From the NCBI GenBank assembly GCA_000151295.1, contig GG745346.1:270264-334263 (forward strand): 64,000 nucleotides of DNA, given 5' to 3'. Both the position numbers and the translations under genes were made by a program. Below the pieces are notes generated by a model that saw only the letters and a program-made list of their open reading frames with translations, searched no databases and was not told the origin of the DNA. This stretch comes from Allomyces macrogynus ATCC 38327 (Eukaryota > Blastocladiomycota > Blastocladiomycetes > Blastocladiales > Blastocladiaceae). This document shows positions 43,827-52,625 of this stretch, in pieces; position 1 is the stretch's first letter; each line of letters begins with the position of its first letter.

Positions 43827-45776
43827 TCACATTCGGCGTGTTGCCCCCAGCGCAGAAGCGACAGCGTCGCTGAAGCAGCTCGGGTCCGTCACGACCCGCA
43901 ACCTTGGGCGGCCCGACTCTGGGATTACGCCCGCACGCTGTTGGATCAGAATGAGCGGCTGTCCGGCCTTATCATCGAGCATACAAGAATGAACGTCAAG
44001 GACGCGCAGACCGGCAGGGAGCGTCGAAATCCACTCTTCAGGGTTCTGCGCATTGCTGAGCGCGGTGTTCCGGCTGACATCGAGGACTTTGAGTGCCTCT
44101 GGCAATGGTGTCACGACCGTGTCGAACTTGTTCTGCGCGAGGTTTAGGTGCGTGAGCCCAGGAGGCCAACGTGGTTGCAAGAAACGCAAATCGCTCACGG
44201 TGAGCGCATTGTCAGACATGTTGAGACTTGTGATCGCGGCCGCAAACAACCAACTGGGATCCGTGACCGCACACATGACGCGACTCGGTAGGCATTGCGT
44301 GAGCGAGAGCGACGTGAGCGACGGCGGGAACCAAGTGGGACGTAACGCCGACCATGCAAAATGATACTCGGGCAAAAATTCTTTACTATCAGGCGTCCAT
44401 TCGAACCCATCGCCGTGCAAGTGCACTCTCCAGAGAGAATTACTTGACTCTTTGAGTCGATGCGCGACTCTGTAGGCGAGTTCGTTGGTCCACCACATGG
44501 TTGCCAAGCGGAGCGAGTTGAACGGGACCGGGAACGTAATGATGACTCTCAACATGTGCTCCCACACATCGTCATAATCGGCGTCCAAAGTGGTGCGGCT
44601 GACGGCCACGTCCAAGTGTGAAACTGCAAGTCGCTTGCATTCAGTTGCTGGCGGTAAACAAACGGGAGCTTCACGACCGGCCGTGTCAGAAGCCATCAAG
44701 TTCAACACCACCGAGTCCATGATGTGAGAGTGTGGTTCTCGACGCGACGCAAGTGCACCAAGTACGGTCGGAGCGTCCTCGGCAAGTAGTAGCTCATGGT
44801 GGAAGACAGCAAGTGCCGGCAGATTCATCAGAGCGCGCACAAGCGCCAGTGTACTGAAATGGCCAAACTCATCTTCTGATGGTTCAAGATTGCCAGCGAG
44901 TACCTTGAGCACCTTGAGTGTTGGCGGTAAATAACCATAGAGAAGCTCGAGCATGCGGTCCTTGCCCAGTTCGTCAACCTCGATGATGAGCGCCGTGAGA
45001 CGCTCTTGCGGAATCAACGGGGCAATGTTGACGAGATCCACCCACGATTTTCGGCGCAAACCAAGTCGCAGCACTGTGACCGTTCGTGGAATGGGGAGGT
45101 ACACTGGGTCAGTCCAACCTCCCCAACCGTCTTGAACAGCGAGGCATTGGCACAAGGGTGGTGCTGGCATCCCCAGGGCATTGTTTAGGATCTCAACGTT
45201 CCGCAGCTGATGAGCTGGAATGCATAACGTTGACCACTTGAGTGAGAGCGTCGCCTTCATATCAGGGTCAGATTCCTCCGTCACAGGTTGTCGGTCATGG
45301 TTGCGAAGCGGGAGCACCAAGCGATAGGGCCAGGATGCCAGGTTGTCCTTGGGCTCCACTACCAAGTAACGACCCACGAGTTTGCAGTTCAAGTCTTTCG
45401 TTGGCATGATATCGCCATCCGCTGCAGCATCGTGACGATTTACATCGGGGAATAATTTGGTCGAAAAGCCAGACACTCCAACACGCACAGCGGGGGCAAA
45501 AAGACTGGCTGACGACAAGGCAAGGCGCAACAAGTCTTCCTGACCACATCGCGCGCGAACATGCTGGCAAAGCACGATGAGAACGTCGAAGGGGAGGAGT
45601 TCCACAAGCGATCGGTGCAGCAAGCCAACCACTGGCTCGGAGGCAGCATGAACAGGAGGACCAGGCGCATCACTTGGCATCCCGTTTGAGGCCAAAATCT
45701 CTTGCTCAACGTCCATGAGCGGTGCAAAGGCGTTGTTGTCTTGATCATCATGGCATAAAATTGCGGGAAGTGGCAT
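43827..45776 (-). CDS. F-box-like leucine-rich repeat protein, subfamily B, intact
   Basis: A single exon of 649 residues, the longest family member in this block because of an acidic/Pro leader of about 55 residues. The F-box-like region reads LVELLPFDVLIVLCQHV with LLRLALSSASLFAPAVRVGV. The centre has CQCLAVQDGWGGWTDPVYLPI, LPPTLKVLKVLAG, LAVFHHELLLAEDAPTVLGALAS and FPVPFNSLRLATMWW. LRRs read AITSLNMSDNALTVSDLRFL, GLTHLNLAQNKFDTVVTPLP, ALKVLDVSRNTALSN and GLRVLDVHSCMLDDKAG. Other in-frame Met codons near the start (residues 21 and 33) are possible initiation sites. Function unknown. Confidence 0.88.
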   Translation of the reverse strand: MPLPAILCHDDQDNNAFAPLMDVEQEILASNGMPSDAPGPPVHAASEPVVGLLHRSLVELLPFDVLIVLCQHVRARCGQEDLLRLALSSASLFAPAVRVGVSGFSTKLFPDVNRHDAAADGDIMPTKDLNCKLVGRYLVVEPKDNLASWPYRLVLPLRNHDRQPVTEESDPDMKATLSLKWSTLCIPAHQLRNVEILNNALGMPAPPLCQCLAVQDGWGGWTDPVYLPIPRTVTVLRLGLRRKSWVDLVNIAPLIPQERLTALIIEVDELGKDRMLELLYGYLPPTLKVLKVLAGNLEPSEDEFGHFSTLALVRALMNLPALAVFHHELLLAEDAPTVLGALASRREPHSHIMDSVVLNLMASDTAGREAPVCLPPATECKRLAVSHLDVAVSRTTLDADYDDVWEHMLRVIITFPVPFNSLRLATMWWTNELAYRVAHRLKESSNSLWRVHLHGDGFEWTPDSKEFLPEYHFAWSALRPTWFPPSLTSLSLTQCLPSRVMCAVTDPSWLFAAAITSLNMSDNALTVSDLRFLQPRWPPGLTHLNLAQNKFDTVVTPLPEALKVLDVSRNTALSNAQNPEEWISTLPAGLRVLDVHSCMLDDKAGQPLILIQQRAGVIPESGRPRLRVVTDPSCFSDAVASALGATRRM

Positions 45777-46263
45777 CTTGATGGTGTCGGTATTGTCAAC
45801 GAAAGCGTCGTGAGCACATGCAGGTTATCATCAGCATGGGCGACGACATCGCGCGCAAAGGTCGCGGCCATCACGTGCATGGAATGCAATGCCGACGATC
45901 AAGTCGACAAACGGTTGATGCCATCTGCCCTCTGAATTCATGAACCTTGTTCAGCGAAGCATCAGCGACCAGAGTGCTCTTTTGGCTACTTCGTGAGCGC
46001 GGCGATTGTACCAACGAACTGGCTGATCCTCCCACAAATCTTGCCGCATTGGTGGACGCCGACACAACGGGGAGGTTCTATTCTCGATTCGACCTCAGAA
46101 AGAAACGAGCAGACGAGGTCCGAGCAATCTGAGCGTGTCACAAATAAGCACCATCTGACTCGCAAGTGCGTTGAACCTTGTCCCTTGACCAAAGTGCCTG
46201 TGCACTGGCGCACCAACAACCAGCACATGAACGGCACACGGCCACACACATCAAGTTTGCAAA
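45777..46263. other. Divergent spacer between minus- and plus-strand LRR copies
   Basis: Nearly 490 nt between head-to-head copies. The promoter of the intact minus-strand gene should lie here. No defined element or additional gene is seen. Confidence 0.4.
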
Positions 46264-48105
46264 ATGAATCACCAACATCTGAGCGTTGTTGATCCTCGCT
46301 CACCGTTTGCCGCCAAACCTGTCTTGCTGGACCAACTTGCGTCTCGCTCGCCCATTGAGCTGTTGCCTTACGACTTGCTCGTCGAAATTTGCATTTGGGT
46401 ATTACGGACGGAGGCTTGGCGGCCAAGTCGCGGGAGACTCTGTTACAGTTTGATGTTGGGTCGGTCCAGCACGTTCTTAACACCTGCCATCCGCGCAACA
46501 TTGTGTGACCGGAACCTGAAATCAGAGCCATTTATGCTCGTGCAGGAAAACATTTGGCGGGACCTTGGCTCTTATCTCCTCAAACCAAGTCTGGACCAAT
46601 ATGTTGCCTTCATTCGCAGGAGTGCAGCGTTGTGCTCCGTGTAACTCATGGAGCCTTCACGCAGCGACCCTGTCCTTGAGCACGCCCCAGTATGCAGCGA
46701 TCTGTTCTGGTCGCGTCTTTGGACGAAAGCGATCTCAGTTCCGCCAACTTGCCCACGCACACCTCTATGTTTTTGAATGTCCCATTGTACATTTTCCTCC
46801 AGCATGCCGCCATCTCACTCTCCTTTTCTCAGATGACAGCGATTCGTGGCCTGTTTGTCCTTAATCGATGCAGTCCCTCTCGCTGGTTGAATGTTCCCTG
46901 TCCCGGGACCAGCTATCCAATTTCCCATCGTTGGTTCTGACGCTGCACGAGCTGGTTTTGAAGCCGACTGAGTGTGACGGTCCATCATTGATGAACCTGT
47001 ACGAGTTGTTGCCGCCGACACTTGCTGTCCTCATAATCGATGATCCGCGCCTGTTTTATGACACGGTGAGCGCGTGGTATAACATGACCTTGTCATGCGC
47101 TCTCACCAAGTTGACTTCATCTGACGCTCTTGCACCAAGAGCTTCTGTTTCGACTGTCCGACGTCGTCAATGTTATAAATGGCCTCGCGCTAGCGCAGGA
47201 GGCAGGGAATTCCAAGCCAATACGACGAGTCTCGCTCTATGTCACTGTCGATCCGGCCGAATCGCTCGAGCATGTGCCACTTATACAGCAGGTGCGTGGC
47301 CTATGTGTCCGGGACTTTGTCCTCAGTATGGCCGCCGACATTGACCAGGGCACGGACTTGCTCGAGCACATTGCATTTGTTCAGACTGTAATTACTGGGT
47401 GTCCTGTACCGCTTCGGTCATTCGAATTCCACACGTCGGCTTTGACTAATCAAGTTGTGAAACGCACGTTACCGCGTTTTGCATCACCGAGCCTGCAGTT
47501 GTTATATCTCAGCGGCTCTCTACCATCCAGGGTCACCAATGCCGAGGTTGACGAATCGTTGCTCAATGAAACATTTCGACTATCGTCGCTCGGCTGCCTC
47601 GACTTGCACTTTCTAGCACTCACGTCGCTCACGATCGAGCATTGCCTGCCGAGTTTCATCGTGACGGACCATGGCTTGGTTGCATCAACGTGGGCCTTGC
47701 CGCAATCGCTGCAATCGCTCAACCTTCCGCACAACAAGCTCGTACCACGCGATCTGGACGTACTTTGGCCGCTGTTGCCCGCCGGCTTGCGCAAATTGCA
47801 GCTCAACTACAACAAGCTCGAGTCGCTCCCGGCCTCTTTCCCGCCGTCTGCGTGTGCTTGTTGTCGCAAATAACGCGCTACTCGGAAATACGACGCGCTG
47901 GATTGATACATTGCCCGCCACGCTGCGCAAACTCGATGTTAATGCGTGCGGCCTCAACGACGATGCTGGGAGACGCCTGCTGGCCGTGCGTCAGCGCACG
48001 GGGGCGTGGCGCGCCACGGGTCGGCCGAGGTTGACTGTGCGCATGTTAGAGTGCAGAGAAATGTCAGATGACATGCGCAAGGCCCTGATAGCGCGGCATT
48101 TGTGA
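46264..48105 (+). pseudogene. F-box-like/LRR subfamily A pseudogene, full-length, frameshifted
   Basis: The start is normal (MNHQHLSVVDP, then RSPIELLPYDLLVEICIWVL). Frame changes near 46600, 46860, 47130 and 47850 separate blocks: CRHLTLLFSDD, LPPTLAVLIIDD, LLFRLSDVVNVINGLALAQEAG, RFASPSLQLLYLSG, SLGCLDLHFLALTSLTIEHCLP, SLQSLNLPHNKLVPRDLDVL and TLRKLDVNACGLNDDAG. The sequence closely follows the intact gene at 6.1-8.0 kb although it lies 40 kb away on the opposite strand. Confidence 0.88.
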
Positions 48106-48640
48106 TTGTAGAATATGTGCACGATGAAAACAGTAGGTTGGACATTTGTACTGCAGCTGGGCACTGCAATGTGGATTGCGGACACAAGAAGCGAATAGGA
48201 AGCGGTGGCAAGGGCGCTAATCCGCTCCTGGCGGTGGCGATCGCAGTTTTGTGGTATCCATTGTTGGTTGCGTTGTTAGTCGGAAATGATGACACCTCTT
48301 GGCCTCTCTTCTCATCCGCTCCACAGCGCTAGATGCATCTACACAACCATACTGACGCATCGCATGAGTGGTGGAGGGTCAATGCGACACGCTCTGAGCA
48401 GCGTCGACCAAAGCAAAACGGTCCTAATTTTGCTTCAGAGCGCGCATGCGCTTGGAGAACGTCAGCATGAGCCTCCTTTTCGGGAATATACGCAGACATG
48501 CCCGAAATAGCTGGTAGGCACGGTTGAAACGTCGTCGCTAGGGATTTGACCAAGCATTATGCGACGCGACACAACGGCTGACGGATCAAGCACCCATTTC
48601 GCAGCAGAACAGAGGTATGATACTTGGAACTAAGCTTGGC
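48106..48640. other. Intergenic stretch, no gene seen
   Basis: About 530 nt between the 3' ends of a plus-strand LRR pseudogene and a minus-strand GRDP gene. No coding similarity is seen on either strand. Confidence 0.45.
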
Positions 48641-48776
48641 CAACGGCGCCAGCCCTTCCGCCGCCCAGTTGTACCTCGCGCGAGTAATCCACATACATCT
48701 CACGAGCCCCTTCACCCGCGTGGTACCCACACTCCGCAAACGCTAACTCCGTTTTGAGCCGCTCGTGCTCATCGTT

Positions 48777-49613
48777 TTAGAACCGCAGCGTGGAGAGATG
48801 GGCATGGATCCGATCGGCAAAGTGCGTCACGACTTTGGCGACGCTCGTCGTTTCCTTGACGAGAAAAAGCACCTTGTCCCGCTTGTTGGGCAAGAGCAGT
48901 GTCACTTTCACGACTTCTTGAGTGTTGGCCGTCGTGGGCGTTGAGACTTGCGCAACCGACGCCCGGCGGGCGCCGCGCTCGCGCACCGCAGCACTCGACG
49001 CACCGTCGTCCCAAGCCGCCGCAAGCAGGTCGCCCCACCGCGCGCGGTAACACGCGCGCGTGTTGTCAAGCCAGTGTGCACGGTTCGCCGCGTCATCGTC
49101 GTGGGTGCCGCGCGGATCGTGGTGGATGATGAATGGCAGCGCGTCGTTCATGACCATGTAGGACATGGTGTCGATCAAGTGCGCGTGCCAGATAACGTCG
49201 ACGATCGGGCTCGGCGACAGCAGCTGCTCATTGGCGTCGCGGTGCACGACTTTCAGCACGAGAAACCGGTGGTCCTCGCGCAACGCCAGGTCGACATCGG
49301 CGACCAGGACGCGAGAGCGGCGCAGGTGGTCCGCGAGCGCCGTCAGGTCTAGGGCATGCTCGAGAAACTGGATGGAGGCGTCGGTCTGGCCGAGGCCATT
49401 GACCGTCGTGGTCGGTCGTGCAAGCACGCCGTCGAGGTGTGGGAGCACATGCGAGGAACCGGGCGAGCGGTGGGCGGGGCAGTGCAGGACAGTTGCTGGT
49501 CCTGATTCGGACCCTGGTTCATAGTGATTGCGTGGTGCGCGCATTCGTCTTCGTTGCAGAACAAGGCCCATATGGAGTGGGAGCAGCGTGTGCGCGCTGG
49601 AGCAGGGTCGCAA
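48777..49613 (-). CDS. GRDP-like domain protein with prematurely ended ubiquitin-like domain
   Basis: 278 residues from the first Met; Met codons at residues 15 and 23 are alternatives. One GRDP-like module is intact (IQFLEHALDLTALADHL, LREDHRFLVLKVV, VIWHAHLIDTMSY, LPFIIHHDPRG, CYRARWGDL). A ubiquitin-like domain begins (VVKVTLLLPNKRDKVLFLV, TSVAKVVTHFADRI) but TAA at 48777-48779 ends it after LRF. Reading on in the same frame to about 48650 gives NDEHERLKTELAFAECGYHAG, which aligns with the missing half of the domain in the 20.6-22.2 kb paralogue. So this is either a recent nonsense mutation, a sequencing error or a truncated functional form. Two more GRDP relics lie upstream on the same strand. 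Confidence 0.6.
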   Translation of the reverse strand: MRPCSSAHTLLPLHMGLVLQRRRMRAPRNHYEPGSESGPATVLHCPAHRSPGSSHVLPHLDGVLARPTTTVNGLGQTDASIQFLEHALDLTALADHLRRSRVLVADVDLALREDHRFLVLKVVHRDANEQLLSPSPIVDVIWHAHLIDTMSYMVMNDALPFIIHHDPRGTHDDDAANRAHWLDNTRACYRARWGDLLAAAWDDGASSAAVRERGARRASVAQVSTPTTANTQEVVKVTLLLPNKRDKVLFLVKETTSVAKVVTHFADRIHAHLSTLRF

Positions 49614-49969
49614 TCATGGTCCATCATCTTTCAGCGAGCCGAGTCACCTGCGCAACCATGGTGCCAGTGACCGCCAAATTTTGGCTCGCAAAACGAAATG
49701 GACAATGTTTATTGTGAGGGGCACCAAAAGAGGAAAAAAACCGTCCGCGAAGTGCGCCTCGATCGTGCTTAACATCGCGCCATTGCCGGTGCCCCACTGT
49801 GCGAGAATGTGAGCCGCAAGTAGGGGCCATCAGGTCCAAGGCCGTGCCTGAACAACAGGGCACGATCGTGTTGGTGCAACCGTGCAATCGCCCCGTAATC
49901 ACCCGCCGCCGCCAGATGCTGGACCGGTACGGGCGACGTGTCGCGTCGCGCTAGCGCGGGCACGTCGTC

Positions 49970-50337
49970 TCACATGGCCGCGGGCAAGTCGCCCCACCGC
50001 GCGCGGTAACACGCGCGCGTGTTCTCGAACCGCCTTATCCGCTTCGCCGCGTCCTCGTCGTACGCGCCGCTCGGGTCATGGTGAAGAAACAGCGGGAGCT
50101 GCTCGGTCATGGCCATGTAGGCCTGCGTGTCGAGCACGTGCGCGTGCCAGACTTGGTCAATCTGCGGACCGGGCGAGAGCAGCGTCGCGCCCTGGTGCAC
50201 GATCGCTCGAGAAACCGGATCGCCGCGTCGGTCGCGGCCTGGATCTCGGCGCGGGACGCGATCTTGCGCGGCACGGGCGGCGGCGCAACTGTAGCACCCG
50301 CGTCAGGCGCTGCAAGTGGACGCGTTTGGGAAACCAT
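49970..50337 (-). pseudogene. GRDP-like gene relic with internal deletion
   Basis: The segment from 50337 reads ASRAEIQAATDAAIRFLERS, equivalent to the start of the GRDP module. It then changes frame near 50210 directly into GATLLSPGPQIDQVWHAHVLDTQAY, LPLFLHHDPSG and CYRARWGDLP, ending at a stop at 49970. The intervening helix block (LALREYRRFLLLKV in paralogues) is deleted, and no ubiquitin-like domain follows. Confidence 0.75.
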
Positions 50338-50407
50338 CTACAGCCGCCGGCGGTCGCGCGTGCGCGCCAGCGCGCTTCTGGTGCCCATGCGGTGGCGCCG
50401 GAAACGT

Positions 50408-50771
50408 CTAGTACGACGAGAACCACGACGACGACGGCGGCGGGGGCGGGGGCACGCAGCACGGCCCGAAACAGTGTGGATGCTGCGCGTGCGGCGACCA
50501 AGACTCTCGCGGGTAGGTATAATCGTAGGCGCCGCGCGGCATGGGCGACCAAGACTCTCGCGGGTAGGTATAATCGTAGGCGCCGCGCGGCATGGGACGG
50601 CGCCGTGCATGAGCCGGTCGCTCGGGATGCTGCCGCGTACCAGTACTGGTAGAGTGCCAGCGGCCACCACGCACCGTCTGGCGGATTCGCGTAGCCTTGC
50701 GCCCTCGCGTCCGGATGCGCGCGCGACGCGGCGGCGCGCGACGGCGGCTGCTGGTGCAGGGTCGAGTTCAT
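50408..50771 (-). CDS. Small Pro/Tyr-rich protein, one-base frameshift
   Basis: A start at 50771 reads MNSTLHQQPPSRAA and PPDGAWWPLALYQYW. A second frame then carries two perfect 17-residue repeats (PMPRGAYDYTYPRESWS units), CFGPCCVPPPPPP and a natural stop at 50408. The span of 364 nt is one base more than 121 codons, so a single-base indel near 50610 would join the two frames into a 120-residue low-complexity protein. Its layout (PP-x-W...LYQY, Tyr-rich centre, Pro-run, short end) parallels the partial gene at 63.8-64.0 kb. No known family is recognised. The GRDP relic just downstream may or may not have belonged to the same transcription unit. Confidence 0.35.
50494..50595. repeat. Perfect 51-bp tandem duplication (2 copies)
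   Basis: The unit at 50494-50544 is repeated exactly at 50545-50595. The period is 17 codons, so the frame is preserved in the Pro/Tyr-rich frame on the minus strand. Perfect identity implies a very recent event. Confidence 0.95.
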
Positions 50772-50818
50772 GGCGGGCGTTTCATCAGCGTGGATTGAGG
50801 ACCGCGCGGAGAGAGAGA

Positions 50819-50832
50819 GGGGGGGGGGGGGG
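50819..50832. repeat. Poly-G run, 14 nt (poly-C on minus strand)
   Basis: A run of 14 G just upstream of the minus-strand Pro/Tyr-rich gene. It is comparable to the other C-runs in this window. Confidence 0.9.
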
Positions 50833-51052
50833 AGGGAGGCGGGAGCACTGTGGTCCGAGTCGTTGCAGGGGATGGGAGTCACTGCCATACCAGTGACGGA
50901 GCAGCAACGACCCCCAGAAAGGAATCATCCACCCAGGCCACTGTCGCATTGAGCAGAAAGCGCTGTGGGGCATGGAGGCACGCCGATTATTCACACGGGG
51001 GAGAGGGAGATCGTCGACACGAACAACAAAAATCCACTTATTCGGGCCAATC

Positions 51053-51230
51053 TCATCGCGGCGGCCCGACGCGGAAGTTGGTTGGCCACGCCCGTATGCT
51101 CCAGTAATTATCGGGCGGTTCGTGCCACCTCGCGCGGCACATGGCGCGCGTGTTGTTCCTGCGGCGCGCGAGATTTGCGGGGTCGGTCCAGCGCGTGTCC
51201 TTGGAGCTGCGGTGGATGAAGAAGGGTAGC
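51053..51230 (-). pseudogene. GRDP-like relic
   Basis: One minus-strand frame reads LPFFIHRSSKDTRWTDPANL, then NNTRAMCRARWHEPPDNYW, ending at TGA (51053-51055). This matches the LPFFIHHDP...YRARWGDP portion of the GRDP module. The upstream signature (WHAHILDT) is gone. It is the third GRDP-derived piece in 2.5 kb, all on the same strand. Confidence 0.6.
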
Positions 51231-52176
51231 TAGTCGCGGGCTGCCGACGACGACGTTGCGGTGAGCCGTGATGTCGAACTTAAGAAAGGTCCCTGCAAAT
51301 GCGGTCACGGCTTGTCACGCGAAAACCACGTGCTTGTTCCATTTGGAGTATTTGGAGTGCGAGACGACGGTGCATGATCGCGCGTGCGCCAGCTTGTCGC
51401 TTGCTCGCTCGACGAAAAGGCAATCGCCGTATCAATGAACGCCAATGAACCCTGATCGTTCGCATTCCCTGCCTCAAAGCGCGCGGTTTTGAATGGAGGG
51501 GCCACCTGCCGCAAAGTGCTCGAGTGTTCACAGAAGCCCCCCGTAGTCCTGCGTGGGCGTCATCCCAAGCCCCACTCCCTGCAATCCGCCCCGCAAGAAC
51601 AACATGCCGCAAAGAGCGCAAAGGCAAGTCATTCTTGCGCGCAATCGCCATGCTCATACCAAGTGTGTCAAGATGCACTCATCGGTCTTTGTTCAGCCCC
51701 GATAATTCAGATTGCGCCAAGGTCGCCCGGTACGCTCCACGTCTCCCATCCACGACCTTGTGCGGCACGCACTTCTTGCTGCCCAGCTTCGCACCGAGCT
51801 CACCCACCGCCACCCAGCCTTGCGCGCACAGCCATGATTCCAGATGACACGATGCTGCGCACGCAGTCCCGGTGGGGGTGGCCCCCGTGGGCACGTCCTC
51901 TGCTTGGCGCGATAATCACCCAACAATAACCCAGCAGCTTTGCTGCTTGATCACTGCCCGGCCGGATCCTCGCGTTTCCCACCTTGTGCGCACGCCGAGC
52001 ACGCGCAGCCGGCCTCGCGTGCTGGTGCCGATGCGGATCCACACAGCACCGTCCGCGCGCACCTCCGAGGCGCAACGAGGAACCCGCTCGCACGCCAGCG
52101 GACGCGCGATTCGGACCGTGCCCTGTCGTCGGCCCGCCTGGGCCAACGTGCGCCGTGCACATCCGACGCGCTCGCC

Positions 52177-52214
52177 GCTCTGCTCTGCTCTGCTCTGCTC
52201 TGCTCTGCTCTGCT
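52177..52214. repeat. TGCTC pentanucleotide microsatellite
   Basis: Six perfect TGCTC units at 52181-52210 with partial units at both ends. It lies about 25 nt upstream of a TATA-like box. Confidence 0.95.
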
Positions 52215-52236
52215 GGTGCCCGCTCGCGTTTGGTTG

Positions 52237-52243
52237 TATAAAA
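52237..52243 (+). promoter_or_regulatory. TATA-like box of the third OFA-like gene
   Basis: The heptamer tataaaa at 52237-52243 stands alone in very GC-rich DNA. It is followed 8 nt later by a C-run and a pyrimidine-rich leader. It is about 380 nt upstream of the start codon, so the inferred 5' UTR is about 350 nt. The assignment rests on sequence and position only. Confidence 0.5.
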
Positions 52244-52251
52244 CCGTGCCG

Positions 52252-52266
52252 CCCCCCCCCCCCCCC
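52252..52266. repeat. Poly-C run, 15 nt
   Basis: An uninterrupted run just downstream of the TATA-like box. If transcription starts here it would lie at or near the 5' end of the mRNA. Confidence 0.9.
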
Positions 52267-52625
52267 TCGCTCTCGCTCCTCGTTCTTCTTCAGATCTCCA
52301 GCTGCCCTCGGCAAGCATCCATCCCCACCTCTACACCATCAAGCGCGCGCGCCCTCTCTTCCCGCCGCGCCGCACCGCACCTCATCTCACATCTCATCTT
52401 CACGCACTCTCCACGGCCGCCGCTCGCGCGCCGAATCTCGTCCGACAAGTCACCGGAGAGCGCGCAATCCGCTCGCTCCACAAACCCCGCAATCGACGTG
52501 CGCCGGCACCAACGCGCGTCTGCCTTCTTCCCTTCCCGCACCCGCATCCACCGGTGCGAATCCGCGCGCGCGATCCGCACCTGTACCTGCACCTTCCCGC
52601 CCCTCATCCACCCACCGCCGCTGCC

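Larger units (their letters stand above)
51231..52625. other. Long non-coding stretch upstream of the third OFA-like gene
   Basis: About 1.4 kb with no credible gene. Its last 450 nt look like the promoter and 5' UTR of the transporter at 52626: a TGCTC microsatellite, a TATA-like box, a 15-nt poly-C run and then C/T-rich leader sequence. Longer open frames on both strands are Arg/Ala/Ser-rich and show no similarity. Confidence 0.5.

Noticed and set aside
50408..50771. A spliced model using the GTACGC at about 50640 as a donor
   Set aside because: No acceptor in range keeps the Tyr-rich repeat frame; a one-base indel explains the data more simply.
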